Both the position numbers and the translations under genes were made by a program. A stretch of 64,000 nucleotides of DNA from Eustoma russellianum (lineage: Eukaryota > Streptophyta > Magnoliopsida > Gentianales > Gentianaceae). Location: assembly GCA_036186865.1 (NCBI GenBank), contig AP025049.1:28753692-28817691 (forward strand), read 5' to 3'. A model generated the notes under the pieces. The model was not told the DNA's origin. It did not search any database and was given only the letters and a program-made list of their open reading frames with translations. This document shows positions 18,869 to 30,721 of the stretch, piece by piece (position 1 is the first letter of the stretch; each line of letters opens with the position of its first letter).

Positions 18869-20602
18869 TCATAAGTTTTCAAAAGTGGCTTGATTAAGGG
18901 GTTTGGTAAAGATGTCAGCGATTTGGTGATCAGTTCTTATATGGTTTATAACTATATCCTCATTTTGAACATGATCTCGAAGAAAGTGGTATCGCACCTC
19001 AATGTGTTTGGCCTTAGAATGAAGCACCGGATTCTGAGAAAGATTGATTGCACTTGTGCTATCGCATAAAATTGGAATCTTTTTCATTTTAATGCCAAAA
19101 TCACTAATGTTGTTTAAGCCAAAGTATTTGGGTAGTACATAAACTTAAAGCATTATACTCGGCTTTAGTGGTAGAAAGAGCTACACTAGCTTGCTTTTTA
19201 GAAAACCAAGAGATCAAGTTGGTTCCTATGAATTGACACGTACCGCTAATGGATTTTCTATCTAACTTGCAAACACCATAATCAGCATCACTATATGCGT
19301 GTAATTCCAACTTAGCGTTTCTATCATACCAAAGTCCTAAGTGAGGTGTATGCTTAAGATATCTAAAGATCTTTTTCACTGCATTGTAATGTGAGACCTT
19401 AGGAGAAGATTGAAACCTAGTACACATGCACACACTAAACATGATGTCAGGTCTTGATCCAGTTAAGTATAATAGTGATCCAATCATAGACCTATATAGT
19501 GTATCATCAAAAGGTTTACCATTTTCATCCTTATCAAGTTTGGTGCTAACACTCATGGAGGTAGTTATAGGTTTCAACTCTTCAAATCCAAACTTCTTAA
19601 TCATATCATTGACATACTTAAGTTGGCTAATGTGAATTCCTTGTGGGATTTGTTTGATTTGAAGGCCTAAGATATAGTTCAACTCTCCTACCATTGACAT
19701 TTCAAATTCTGACTTCATACACTCTTCGAAGTCTTTTACTAAGGTAGGGTTAGTTGAACCAAAGATAATATCGTCTACACATATTTGAACTATTAACAAG
19801 TCATTATCTTTTCTTATAAAAAATAATGTGTTGTCGATGGTCCCCCTTTGATAATTATTTGCAATAATAAAGTTTGCAAATCTATCATACCAAGCTCTTG
19901 GAGCTTGTTTCAAACCATATAGAGCTTTCTTAAGCTTGTAAATATGGTTAGGATTCTTTGGATCTTCGAATCCAGGGGGTTGTTTGACAAACACCTCTTC
20001 TAGGATGTATCCATTCAAGAATGCACTCTTGACATCCATTTGGAAGAGTTTAATATTGCTTAGACTTGCAATCGAAAGTAACAATCTAATTGCTTCTAGT
20101 CGTGCAACGAGTGCAAAGGTTTCTTCATAATCTATTCCTTCTTGTTGATTATAACCTTGTGCGACTAGTCTAGCCTTATTTCTTGTAATTTTTCCTTCTT
20201 CATCCATTTTATTCCTAAATACCCATTTCGTTCCTATTATTGACTTCTTTTTGGGTTTAGGTACTAGTCCCACACATTGTTCTTTGTGAATTGATTTAAT
20301 TCCTCATGCATAGCATCTATCCAAGATATATCACCTAAGGCTTCCTTTACATTCTTAGGTTCTAATTGTGAGATTAAGCTATGTCCTTCAAGTTGACTTA
20401 TATTTCTATGTGTTCTAACCCCAACACTTAGATTCCCGATGATTAGTTCTCTAGGATGCCACCAATTCCTAGATTGACCTTTAATCTGAGATAAGCAGGC
20501 TACAAAGAGTAATTGTTTCTTGCCTTTGTATTGATTGTACGGTGTTGAATCTTGCTTCTTTGAGTGGTGTAGACCTATCTCTGATACCAATTGTTGAACC
20601 AT
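18869..20602 (-). pseudogene. Element C pol remnant: reverse transcriptase and RNase H
   Basis: A 389-codon frame (20273-19104) holds the copia RT: IIGTKWVFRNKMDEEGKITR, ARLVAQGYNQQEGIDYEETF, LYGLKQAPRAWYDRFANF and the active site ICVDDIIFGST. It continues into RNase H (YSDADYGVCKLDRKSISGT). The last part of RNase H (LCDSTSAINLSQNPVLHSK, ADIFTKPLNQATF) is in another frame at 19087-18869. The piece upstream (20602-20264) starts as leader sequence and ends with LISQLEPKNVKEALGDISW, separated from the RT by a frameshift. Leader is thus fused almost directly to the pre-RT region, which shows the deletion of gag, protease and integrase. Confidence 0.88.
20579..20589 (-). other. Element C primer-binding site
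   Basis: TGGTATCAGAG on the minus strand, two bases from the LTR end (TGTTGAACC on the plus strand at 20592). It is the initiator-Met type. Confidence 0.85.
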
Positions 20603-23256
20603 GCACCTGCAATATACACCACTAGAGGGAGGGTGAATAGTGGTTAGCGGAAATTACACTACTACCCTTTGTAAAAATCCCCTTTGAAAACAGAATCTGA
20701 GACCACGTCAGATTCAGAACCCGTTTTGAAAAATTCAACACTAATTGTACACAACTCCAAAAATTATGAAACTTTTCAGAATGTAACTTCAATGTGTTAG
20801 CAAGACTCTGTCCAAAAATCAGACAAAAATAAGATTGTTTGACCTTTCAAACAAATAAAAAGATCCAGATGGTCAATCTGGACAGAATTAGACAGAATGT
20901 CGCTGATTTTGCAAAACGTGTTTCTCTTTGAATACTCAACCAAAAAGGTTGATCTTTATTTTAAAACACTCCTTAGGATGTGTAGATGAAGTTTTCAAAA
21001 GGCCCTGACCTTAAATAATTCTTGATAAATACATAATTTAAGTTTTCTGAAAACTTGTTAGATTACAGCCAGATTGGAGCAGTTATCTTACAAAGACTGA
21101 AAGACTAACGTTCCCTTGTTCAAATAAAGTGATTCTTGTTGAAAATGAAAGCTAACCGTATGAAGTATAACTCCACCAAAAATCACGAATTTTGAAAGTG
21201 TTTAGCTATTTTTTCAATTTGTGAGAAGTTGTGTGAAAACTGCAGTAAAATAGGCAGAAAACAGAAATAAAGAAACAAGATAAGAACACTGAGAATTTAT
21301 CCTAGTTCGGTCAATGTGACCTACTCCAGTCCCAAGGAACACCTTTCCTTGGATTTTACTATGAAATGAATCACCTTACAACAAGAACCAAGCTTGACCT
21401 TACGTTATACACCAACCATATTCAAGACTTGTATAATCACCTTCTAAGCAACACTTAGTTGCAACACCTCTACCACCTATTGATATACCCTTATAAGAAT
21501 GGCTAATCAATCTTACAAATGAAGCTCAAGAGGCTTGTAGATCAACAAAAACAACAAGAACACCTTAGCTACAAAGAATGGAACAAGAACAACAACAACA
21601 AGAAGATGATAGCTGGACAATTCAACAAATGCTTGTGAGCTTCAAGTGTGTTACATCTTCTTCACCATTGCCTCTATTTATAGTGTGAATTGAGCCTTGG
21701 AGATAAGAATACACATGTGTCACCATCTTCACCATCAAGTCCATATGTCTTCTCATCATTGGTTAGCCTTGTACACTTGGCAAAATAAGACAACATAATT
21801 GGTCCACTTTGGCAAAATAATGTTGGCCAAAAATGAGCTCCAAGAAATGACTTGGAATTATCTTGAAAATGTGAAGATAATATGGCCATAACAACTCCAT
21901 CATCTTCTCAACTCTTTGGCAAGATAATAGGCATGTGGACATTTGATAAATTCAAAGAAAAATCAGCTCCAATTATCCATCAAGTAGCCGTTGGCTACTT
22001 CCTTTTTTTTTCAAAAATAAATTTTGATTTTCCTTAATAAAATAAGAAAGGATAATAACACCAAAATATCCCCAAGTTCAAGCACAAGAATAGGACATGT
22101 GAAGTCTTCATTTGTCTTAAATTATGCAGAAAATACCCATTAATCACCAAGTAGCCATTTGGCTACATTTGAAAATTTCCAAGTTGACATTTTTGCCAAC
22201 TAGCTCCTTTTTGATTTGTCCATTTGTCACCAAGCCATAGAATGAATTACACATCATATCCAACTGCGTATGCACATTTTTCAACATATATATATGTATA
22301 TATATATGTGTGTAGCAACTCAGATTTTTGAATAAGAAATTAATAGATAATAGTTGACAAGAATATGTCAACGTGTAACACCGAAATTCTCAATATTTCT
22401 TCTTATATGTCATGAACATTTCCAAACCTTTGACAGCTTGAACATATCTGAATAATGATGATAAATGTGATTTTATAACATATATAAGTGTGTCTTCAAG
22501 AAAAAATAGAATGTGACATCTCAAATCGTCACATATCCAGCTATAGTCAACAATATCATCATTTGAGAGAAATAAGATAAAATCACCATATAATCTTCAA
22601 ATTAATAATAACTCTGCTCCAGAATGAAGATAATAATATGCTCAAGAGATTCCTTGAGTGAAAATACCAAAAATACCCTCATAGGTAAAATGACCAAAAT
22701 ACCCCTAGTATATGAAAACTCCAGAAATGACCCGGATGGTCAGAAATACTCATGATATCACCTTTGTCATGATAAATAGGATGAGAATACATCCTTGAAA
22801 TATTTTCATCATGTGATGTTCCTACAAAGCTCAAAATTCCAATTTTGCCCTTTTTGGTAAGTTGTAGAAACTTCCTAGGCACGTTAGCCACAATACATTT
22901 AAAATCACCAAAACACATAATATACACATAATGAACATGTATAAATCATATACAAATGAAAACAACCATTTTATCACATTTTAGAAAATTATTTCTAAAA
23001 ACCCTAGACATCGATCGATCGAAGTGCCTCAGCTTCAGAGATCGATGTCTCACAGAAAGGTTCAAGTTTTGTTTCTAACCTACATCGATCGATCGAAGTG
23101 AGGGTTCCATGTACATCGATCGATCGATGTGAGACAACCTGAGAGATTGATGTCAACTTTTCAACTTTTTCAACTTATAACACCATGTGTGACATTTTTA
23201 AGCTTTCACCACTTAAAATCATGACTTTGAAAATTATCCAAACATATTTCTCAACA
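20592..23256 (-). repeat. Element C 5' LTR, about 2.7 kb
   Basis: It is bounded by the primer-binding site on the left and by CTCAACA on the right, and the part from 22258 on is duplicated at 17578-18558. Near 21300-21370 it contains the segment with CCTACTCCAGTCCCAAGGAA, similar in kind to a segment in the LTRs of E and F. No gene is seen; short frames here are not supported. An (AT)n patch lies at about 22287-22312. Confidence 0.85.
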
Positions 23257-23418
23257 ATCTTCCTCCGTCCCATCCAACGTTGTCGCCCATCTTTTACCCT
23301 TTAATCGCGCTGCTCCTATCAATCAATTCATTTAATTTATACAAACAGACTTAAAACCACATTATTAGCTTTAAATGTTAAAACATATCCAAAATAGAAA
23401 GAATTATTAAGTTGAAAT
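23257..23418. other. Short flank between element C and the next LTR-like block
   Basis: AT-rich, no feature recognised. Confidence 0.5.
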
Positions 23419-24728
23419 TGTAGCGACCCGTCCCGAGCCCTAGTCTGCCGTATTTCGCTAAGGAGAACACAAGGCGCCAAAGATATAACGTACACACGTC
23501 AGCGGAAGTCAAAATAAAAATCCTCGAAATTATCAATATCATAAATGAATGTCAAAAGTCTAGGTAAAGATCTAATACAATGACGGAATACTCAAAATAG
23601 ATAAATGACTAAGTCTCAACTGTCTAAAACTAAATCGAAAATCCAAGTGTCTCTAACTTCTCCTCACCCCAATGGTCACATTGGAATATCCTCAATCCTG
23701 AAACCTCCATTTTTGATCATCCTCGGGTGTACTAACTCAATTACATGTCTATGCAAAAATGTCAAAGCGTAGTTTGAACAAGTCGCTCAGCAAGTAATCC
23801 CACTATACTTACCATAGGATCATACACGGAGAAACAAGTGTGATAAAAATATATAACAACTTAAATTAATAGCACGCTTCTATTTGAAAGTAAATTTACA
23901 ATTCTACCCATAATATCAAAAAGTAAATAGAGCAAATAGACCAAAAAAGTACGCAACAAAGTCCAATCAAGTACGTAAACAAAGTCCAATTATGGTTAGT
24001 CCAAACCAAAATCGATGATGCAATTTTCCAAATATGCAATGTCCAAATGTCCAAAGTCAAAGGCTCAAAATTCCAAATGTCCAAAATTCCAATGTTCAAA
24101 AGCCCAAAGTTTCCATATCCGAATTAGCCGGTCCAATGTCCAAAATCCATATCCGAGTACAACTCAGTCCACATCCAAAATATCAAAATGTCCAAAATCC
24201 AAAATATCCAAAACTCTGCTAAAATGGTCCAAATCAATGCAATGACTATAGCACTTTTCTTACAAATGACTTATACTGTAAGACTTACGAATTGGTCCCC
24301 TAGTAGTCAATATGCTCCGGCGCTCTATATCACAATACCCAATATGCCGGGGCGCCTTATGGCGGCCAATATGGCCGGACGCTCTATATCCAAAATAGCC
24401 AATATGCCCGGACGCTCCGTTTGTTTGGAACCAATCTGGCTTAACAATATATTTCAAATGTAGGTGTGAATTTCAAAAAATATGCAAATGCAATTTTCAA
24501 AACCATTTTCCAAATAACAAAGTTAGTCCAATTTAACAAAATGGCCTCCAAATAGCACATAATTCCAAACAAATATTCAAATAGTCTGAAAATTCAAATT
24601 ATCAAAAGTATCACCCTTAGCCGTGTATGCATACCCATGTATATGCCCACGCCCATATATGTGCATATACACGTATATACGTACTCGGCTATCACACATA
24701 TTTCAACATGATTTTCGATTCAAATACA

Positions 24729-24747
24729 TACATACACACACACACAC

Positions 24748-24811
<64 letters not shown>
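24729..24811. repeat. Microsatellite (CA)n(TA)n
   Basis: Alternating CA then TA dinucleotides. Open frames that cross it are artefacts of the repeat. Confidence 0.97.
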
Positions 24812-24813
<2 letters not shown>

Positions 24814-25304
24814 TAGACATGTTTTAGGTTGCCTATATCTCCGGATATAGGCAACATGGGTAATCAGTCTACAGCTCGTCTTTGCTATAATACCACTCTT
24901 GATACAAGAATACTTTCACTAACTATATTTTTCTTTCTTAAACGCATGGATGTTTGGTTGCGAATGGCTTGGAGGAAAACTGTTGCAGGGCTCCAGCACT
25001 AAGATCAGGGTACTACAAACATTGAAAAGGGAAATCACATGATCACTTGGCAGCATCAAACATTCTATTATTCATTGTATTCATGTAATTATTCCAATCG
25101 TATAAATATGTACGCTTTTCTTTCGCTAAGGTCTTATCCACAAGGGTGGTTTTACTTCGCAAGATTTTAACGCAGCATATCATATACGATTGGAGGCTAG
25201 AAATTATTTGCTCACTATACTATTATCATTCCTTGGATGAATCAAACTGTATGAAGGCATTCCTCCACCATAAGTGAGGCATAATAAAATATAAGCTTCT
25301 TCTG

Positions 25305-25308
<4 letters not shown>

Positions 25309-25354
<46 letters not shown>
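25309..25354. repeat. Microsatellite (AT)n
   Basis: About 23 AT units. Confidence 0.97.
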
Positions 25355-25356
<2 letters not shown>

Positions 25357-26362
25357 ATCATAGACATAATATCATAGGTAAGCATACACCAAAAATGTAA
25401 CCTTTATTTGAAAACAGGCTGAGCGGTGGATGGATAGGATTTGCAAATGAACATAAGTTAGTTGATGGAAATACTTTGGTTTTCCAATTGATTGAGACAC
25501 TGTTTGAGGTATATATTGTAAGGCTGAACAACTGAAACCATAGCCGAAGTGCATATGACTTCTTGGTGAAGTGAGTTGGAAATCGAGCCTACTGGCACCA
25601 CATTTAGGCCTAGTTTCTATTTTACATGAGGCTTAATTTTGGACCTTATTTAAATTATCAACCCATAAGAATAGAACTTTTATGCTGCCAGACAATACTA
25701 GTTTAGAGGAAGAAGTTGGCTGCAATTTGAAGCATGTCGCTATTCTCAAAATATATGAATATCTTATATTATTTTCAAACAATATCCTTATAATTTCCTA
25801 ACCCCGCTGGCAGAATTCTTTCAAAGTTTTGAAAGCAACTTTCGGCCATTATCTCCAGAAACACATCGATTTTTTTTAATTATATATACATCACACATAT
25901 ACCATATATGATTTCATGTAAAATTCTTCAAAATATATATTTATAGTATCCTATATTCCAACAAATCAAATACATAATATCTACACCACACACGGCCACT
26001 GGCCTTTAACTCTCACACCACACATACAAATTCAAAACACTTCTATATGTTTATTAAAATGTAACAGAAAATTCATGGAATTTAATATAAGAAACGGAAA
26101 TTGATGCGAAACGTTTTGATGCGAAACAGAAATACGTTTCATATATTGCATTACTATATATATGCGTAAGTGTTGAGGGTTAAAATACAGGACATTTTTG
26201 AAAGGCATGAGAAAATCAAAGCTTTGCTGAAGGCACTTTCACCAATTCCATTTACTTTTCACCAATTCCATTTACTGAAGGTTAATTTGAAATCTTGCAT
26301 TTGCAAAATAATCATTTGTCCCTTTGCACACTAGCAAAGCACATATATTCAGTCATCACCAC

Positions 26363-26366
<4 letters not shown>

Positions 26367-26435
<69 letters not shown>
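26367..26435. repeat. Microsatellite (TA)n
   Basis: About 34 TA units; three overlapping open frames here, on both strands, are repeat artefacts. Confidence 0.97.
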
Positions 26436-26438
<3 letters not shown>

Positions 26439-26955
26439 GACCACAAACAATTATTAGGCATAGCATGTATGATTTGCATCACACATATACATATAAACAA
26501 GAATTCATACAACTATGCATTAAGAAATACTCATGCATGATCTAAGTTTATAACGAACATAACATATAAAATTTTCGCAAAACATAGAAAGTATAGGGAG
26601 ATTACTTACCTCGATTTACGTACAAGTTACCGTACGATTGAATTTGCCTTGGGATAGAACCAGAATTAATTTTCCCCCCCTTAATGTGCCTCGACTGGAA
26701 GGCAAAGAAAATAGTCTGCATTTTTTTTCTTCTTGCTGAAGTTGGCCAAAAGATATCAATTACCACAACAAAAATATATTCGATGTTGTTATATGGGCAC
26801 TGAAGGCACTGGAATTTGGAGGGGGAAGAACTCAGTGGCACCTTTTTTTTTTTAAAGCAGGATAGGCGGCAGGTGAATTGGAGATTATCGGTGTAGATTT
26901 GTTTAATTAAAGGTGTTATATAGATAGGTATATGGTAGGTAATCCAAGTATATTC

Positions 26956-28476
26956 TGTTAGGTCCAAAATACATTCTAGAAGGGGGTGAATAGAGTGTTT
27001 GGCACTTTTGCGGAATTTTCTTGTTTGGCTCAACTCAAAAGAAATTCAAAATCAAAGCAAGAATGGGAGATGAGAAGCAATGAATGTGTACACCGGATAT
27101 AGAGTGGTTCGAATCGTAAATGATTCTACTCCACTACCACTTTGTTGCGAAAGTGGATTTTCAACAACTACTCTTCTTATTAAAGCTAATAAGAACAACC
27201 ACAACAACACTTACACTAACATCTTAGTGTAAGCAACAACAACAACAACTTCTTGCACAAAATACACTTGTGCAACTACAGCAACTACAGCTCTAGCAAG
27301 AACAACTTCTTGCTACCCCACAACTTCAACAAAGTTCCCTCAAGAACTTTATCACAGTGGGTTGAAGGAAATAGTAAGGTTCACACTTTCTCACTAGTCT
27401 AAGCACAAGCAAGAGATCAACTATTTATGGTTCCTCTTGTGCTTGACTCTCTATCTCTCAATATACAACAATGAAAAGCAAAGAAAAGCTTAAGAAGCTT
27501 TAAGCAATTTTACAAATGTGAGAGAACTATACAACAATGAATAATGAAGCTAGATGATGGTGAAAGTGTGTAATTGCCTCATCCAAGCCTCTTCTTTTTA
27601 TAGATGAAGTTCACCACGTTTTTGAAGCTCCACCAAGTCTTCACAAGGTATCCAAATGTCAAGATAATGTCCAAATAGTCTTGAGTCACCCTATGGAGTG
27701 ATTTGATCCTGAATAGCCAACCTAGGATTGCTTAGACATGGATACAATAGTCAAGGAAGCATGTAGTATGTTGGGTTAAACTCCACAAGAAATTTGAGCA
27801 AGATCGGAGAGAGAAAACATCATAGATCTCCCTTGGATTGATCGACGTCCGCCCGAAAGGTTCCAGTTTTGAACCTGTAGGACATCAATCGATTGATGTC
27901 TCTCCTTTGAGAGACTGATGTACATCGATCGATCAATGTCTCCTGGCCTGAGAGATCGATGTCTTGCCGAAGCATTCAGGTTCTGCATCTGTCTTACGTC
28001 GACCGATCGACGTCTCTTGCTGAGAGACTCATGTTACGTCAATCGATCGATGTCCCTCTAGTTGAGAGATTGATGTAGGGCCGAAAGTTTTAAACTTCCA
28101 CAATCTTCACATGGATCGATCCATGTGCCTTCCTGAGGGGCTGATTATACGTCAATCGATCCATGTGAGAGATTGACGTCTCATAATGTGTTTTTCTCAT
28201 TTTGCTTCAAACTCAAAGTGTGAAATTCCATTTTAGCCTATTCAAAACATTTTTTAACATCATCAAAACATTTTATATTCCAACATATTCCAACTAGGTT
28301 TATGATTTATCATGGAAATTCTATCCTATTTTTCTAATTGTATTTGGTTTAGGACTTATCGTAATTTCAAAATTGTAAAGAGACTAGTATTTATCATTTT
28401 TGTTTTATTTTCCTTTTCTTTTTCTTTTCCTTTCAAAACATCTTTTAACATCATCAAAACATTTTATATTCCAACA
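26956..28476 (-). repeat. Element D 3' LTR
   Basis: On the plus strand it begins TGTTAGGTCC and ends ATTCCAACA, next to a minus-strand purine tract. It contains several ATCGATCGAT-like motifs (27838-28180) and a 44-bp near-perfect direct repeat at 28238-28281 and 28433-28476 flanking about 150 bp of unrelated sequence. No gene supported. Confidence 0.85.
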
Positions 28477-29085
28477 ATCTCCCCCTTTTTGATGATTTCA
28501 AAACCAAGATTTTAAAAGATTTTTTACTTCATTTTCTCTAATTTGATGTTTCAAACTTGAAAAATTTTAATCTCCCCCTTAGTATATGCATTTTATACTT
28601 TTCATAACAACCAATGTGCACATGATTTTGCAACTCCAATGAATATATCAAAATGCTTCCCTTTTACAATTATGCACTAAAAGCTCCTCCTCAACCAAAC
28701 ATGCATCAATTTCTAAACTTTCTTAACTCAAATCTGCATCAATTACTCAACACAAACATGCATCAATTACTCCCCCTCAACCAAGCATGCTCAATTTCCA
28801 AATTACCTCTTTGCACTAGCCATCAAACTAATATGTAAATCATCAAACATCAAGCATTTTAGCTCATAAGCAATAACCATTAAATCACTAAGTTATAAGC
28901 AAGTTATAAGCAATAAACAATAAGACCACTAACTTTCTCTCCCTTTTTGAAAGCATAAAAAACAATGACAATATAGAACCAAACTACTTCATTAATCATC
29001 AAGACATAACCAAGTTTAGAAAGTACATAATTCAATAAGCTAGCAAAACATCCGAAGCTATAACAAAAAATGAGCTAAAAACATC
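28477..29085 (-). other. Element D purine tracts and non-coding 3' region
   Basis: On the minus strand AAAAAGGGGGAGAT abuts the LTR. Further G-rich purine runs (about 28570 and 28770) are spread through the region, as in other SIRE-like elements. No gene. Confidence 0.7.
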
Positions 29086-30353
29086 CTAGTCTTCATCGGA
29101 AGAGAATGTGATGCCGGGGATGCACGCTTTCATCTTTCCCTTGAGCTTGACAAATCTTGACTCGGGTATGGACACCTTGCCCCGAAGCTCACCAACCTCT
29201 TGTTGAAGGCTAGTAACTTGAGCTTGAAGTTCAGAGACATTTGGGCTCAAGCCACTAGGTGCTTCTCGAGAGTCGGGTTCATGAATAGGTGCCTCGTCCG
29301 GAACACCTTCGTCTTCTTCCGCTTCATCCGTTTGTGCTCGACCTTTCATTGCTTCTTTTCTAGATTTGAGTATTTGTTGGATGTTGACCTTATCATAAAA
29401 ATCTTTATGCGTGATTATGTCAACATCCGTGTTGTCTACATCAATACCTGACTTTACAAGCATCCTATAGATAAGGTTACTATAGGGTACGACTTTGTTT
29501 TTTTGGTGGCGGCCTCAATAACATTAGTCATAAAAAGCTCTCCGAAGTTCACCTTTTCACGGTTGGCTATTCGGTATGCAATGTAAAAGTCTAGGTTAGC
29601 TGGCCCTTTGGCGGATTTGCCATTGATACAAAAGGTAACAATGGCGAGAAGAGTACGATAAACAAAGGACATATCATTGGTGTTCTTAGTGGGATGATAG
29701 ACTAAGAATGTTTTCACTTCATCCTTAGTGACTCTCCACCAAGCCGTATCCCACTTCCATACATCAAATTCAAAGTATCCCTCGTTGGGTACACCAATCA
29801 ACCCACAAATTGTTCTAACATCCTATTCAATGTGAGGTCCATCAATAATAATATGCAAAGCTAAAGGAAGATCATTTATGTATTAAATACATAGATTTGC
29901 ATAAAAGAGCCTAGTGTACCTAGTGGACATTTTATCCATCCCTTTTTCAAACCAAATACTCCTCCATTGTTGGACATCTAACCACTCAATGATAGGACTC
30001 AACTCATTACTGCTTAGAATATCATTGATTCTAAGCAATTTGAGTGGGATAGTGGTTCTCTCTTCATCTTCCCATTTGTCATATAACTTTTGAGAGTGTC
30101 TAGTGATATATCTTACATGTCCGGGTGGTAAAGGTTCCATCAAAGCATCTTTGGCTTCTCTAGTTTTGATCCAAGGAAAGTTGGAGAAGTTTAACTCACT
30201 TCTAATCTCGACTAGGACTTGACTTTGGCTTTCATCCATTGATTGTTTTCTTCTAGGTTGAGAAGCTTGTCCATGAGAAGGGTTGCTTGACCCTTCTCCT
30301 CCACTCCTAGATGATCTTGGCCTTTTGGTGGTGTTCTTGCTTCTTGAAGACAT
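29086..30353 (-). pseudogene. Element D extra ORF downstream of pol (putative plant-transposon or env-like protein), broken
   Basis: An ATG at 30353 opens a basic Ser/Arg-rich start (MSSRSKNTTKRPRSSRSGGE). A conserved-looking body follows (PPGHVRYITRHSQKLYDKWE, WLDVQQWRSIWFEKGM, RYTRLFYANL). The same frame continues after two stops (29883-29885 and near 29820) into WKWDTAWWRVTKDEVKTFL. Near 29490 a one-base shift in an A run moves the reading to the frame that ends at 29086. That last part is a short coiled coil (VSELQAQVTSLQQEVGELRG) with an acidic end. The total would be about 420 residues. Its place between pol and the 3' LTR is where SIRE-type elements carry an extra, so-called env-like ORF. 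The body looks like the plant transposon protein family PF20167, which I recall and could not test. No transmembrane segment is obvious. Confidence 0.65.
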
Positions 30354-30721
30354 GGTTGAAGAAATCAGGGCACGAAATTAAGGAGTTTCTAGAAAATATA
30401 GAAAAATTTGATGATGGAGAGCAAGATTCAAGGGTAAATAGGGTGAATTTTAGGTTGGATAGCAAGAATCTGAGATGGTGTGAAGTTTTGAGAAGAGGAC
30501 GCTGAGAATGGATGGGGCTTCGATCGATTTGTGTAAATTAGAAATGAAGAAATGCGTTTCTGACTGAAATTAAAAGTGCAGAAATCGATGACATCGATCG
30601 ATCGACGTCAGAGATCTAACATCGATCGATCGACGTCAGAGATCGATGTACATGGATCTCTCCTTTTAATACATGGATCGATCCATGTATACTAATTTTT
30701 GAAATTTTCAATTTTAACCCT
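30354..30721 (-). other. Element D spacer between pol and the extra ORF
   Basis: Non-coding. It contains two perfect ATCGATCGATCGACGTC motifs at about 30590-30632 and further ATGGATC motifs at 30650-30690, the same type as in the LTR. It may be the leader of a transcript for the extra ORF. Confidence 0.5.

Larger units (their letters stand above)
17578..23256 (-). mobile_element. Element C: internally deleted Ty1/copia (SIRE-like) element
   Basis: The minus-strand layout is a long 5' LTR (20592-23256), a primer-binding site (20579-20589), a short interior with only RT and RNase H remains, a purine tract and a 3' LTR. The 3' LTR (17578-18558) matches only the first third of the 5' LTR (22258-23256); its remaining 1.7 kb is gone and the LINE tail adjoins the break. 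Gag, protease and integrase are absent. The RT resembles the SIRE-like copies at 31-32 kb and 40-42 kb. Because the left end is lost, no target duplication can be tested. Confidence 0.88.
23419..26955 (-). repeat. Old Ty3/gypsy LTR-like sequence with microsatellites
   Basis: It begins TGTAGCGACCCGTCCCGAGC, like the element G LTR (TGTAGCGCCCCAGCCCGAC). It shows the same kind of landmarks in the same order: CAGCAAGTAATCCCACTATAC near 23790, short GC-rich repeats (AATATGCCGGGGCGC) near 24300-24420, GGGTAATCAGTCTACAG near 24858, and GATTACTTACCTCG near 26600 where G has GATTACTTGCCTTGG. The middle (about 24890-25260) seems to hold another insertion or fragment. Element D was inserted at the right edge. 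No TG...CA pair with a target duplication was found, so extent and integrity are inferred. No gene is supported in this stretch. Confidence 0.45.

Noticed and set aside
24623..24850. Open frames rich in Tyr-Ile and His-Thr repeats around 24.6-24.85 kb and 26.3-26.5 kb
   Set aside because: They are translations of (CA)n and (TA)n microsatellites on either strand.
24870..24900. Possible primer-binding site (TGGTATTATAGC on the minus strand) near 24880
   Set aside because: It departs from the TGGTATCAGAGC consensus at several bases and no matching LTR pair was found next to it.
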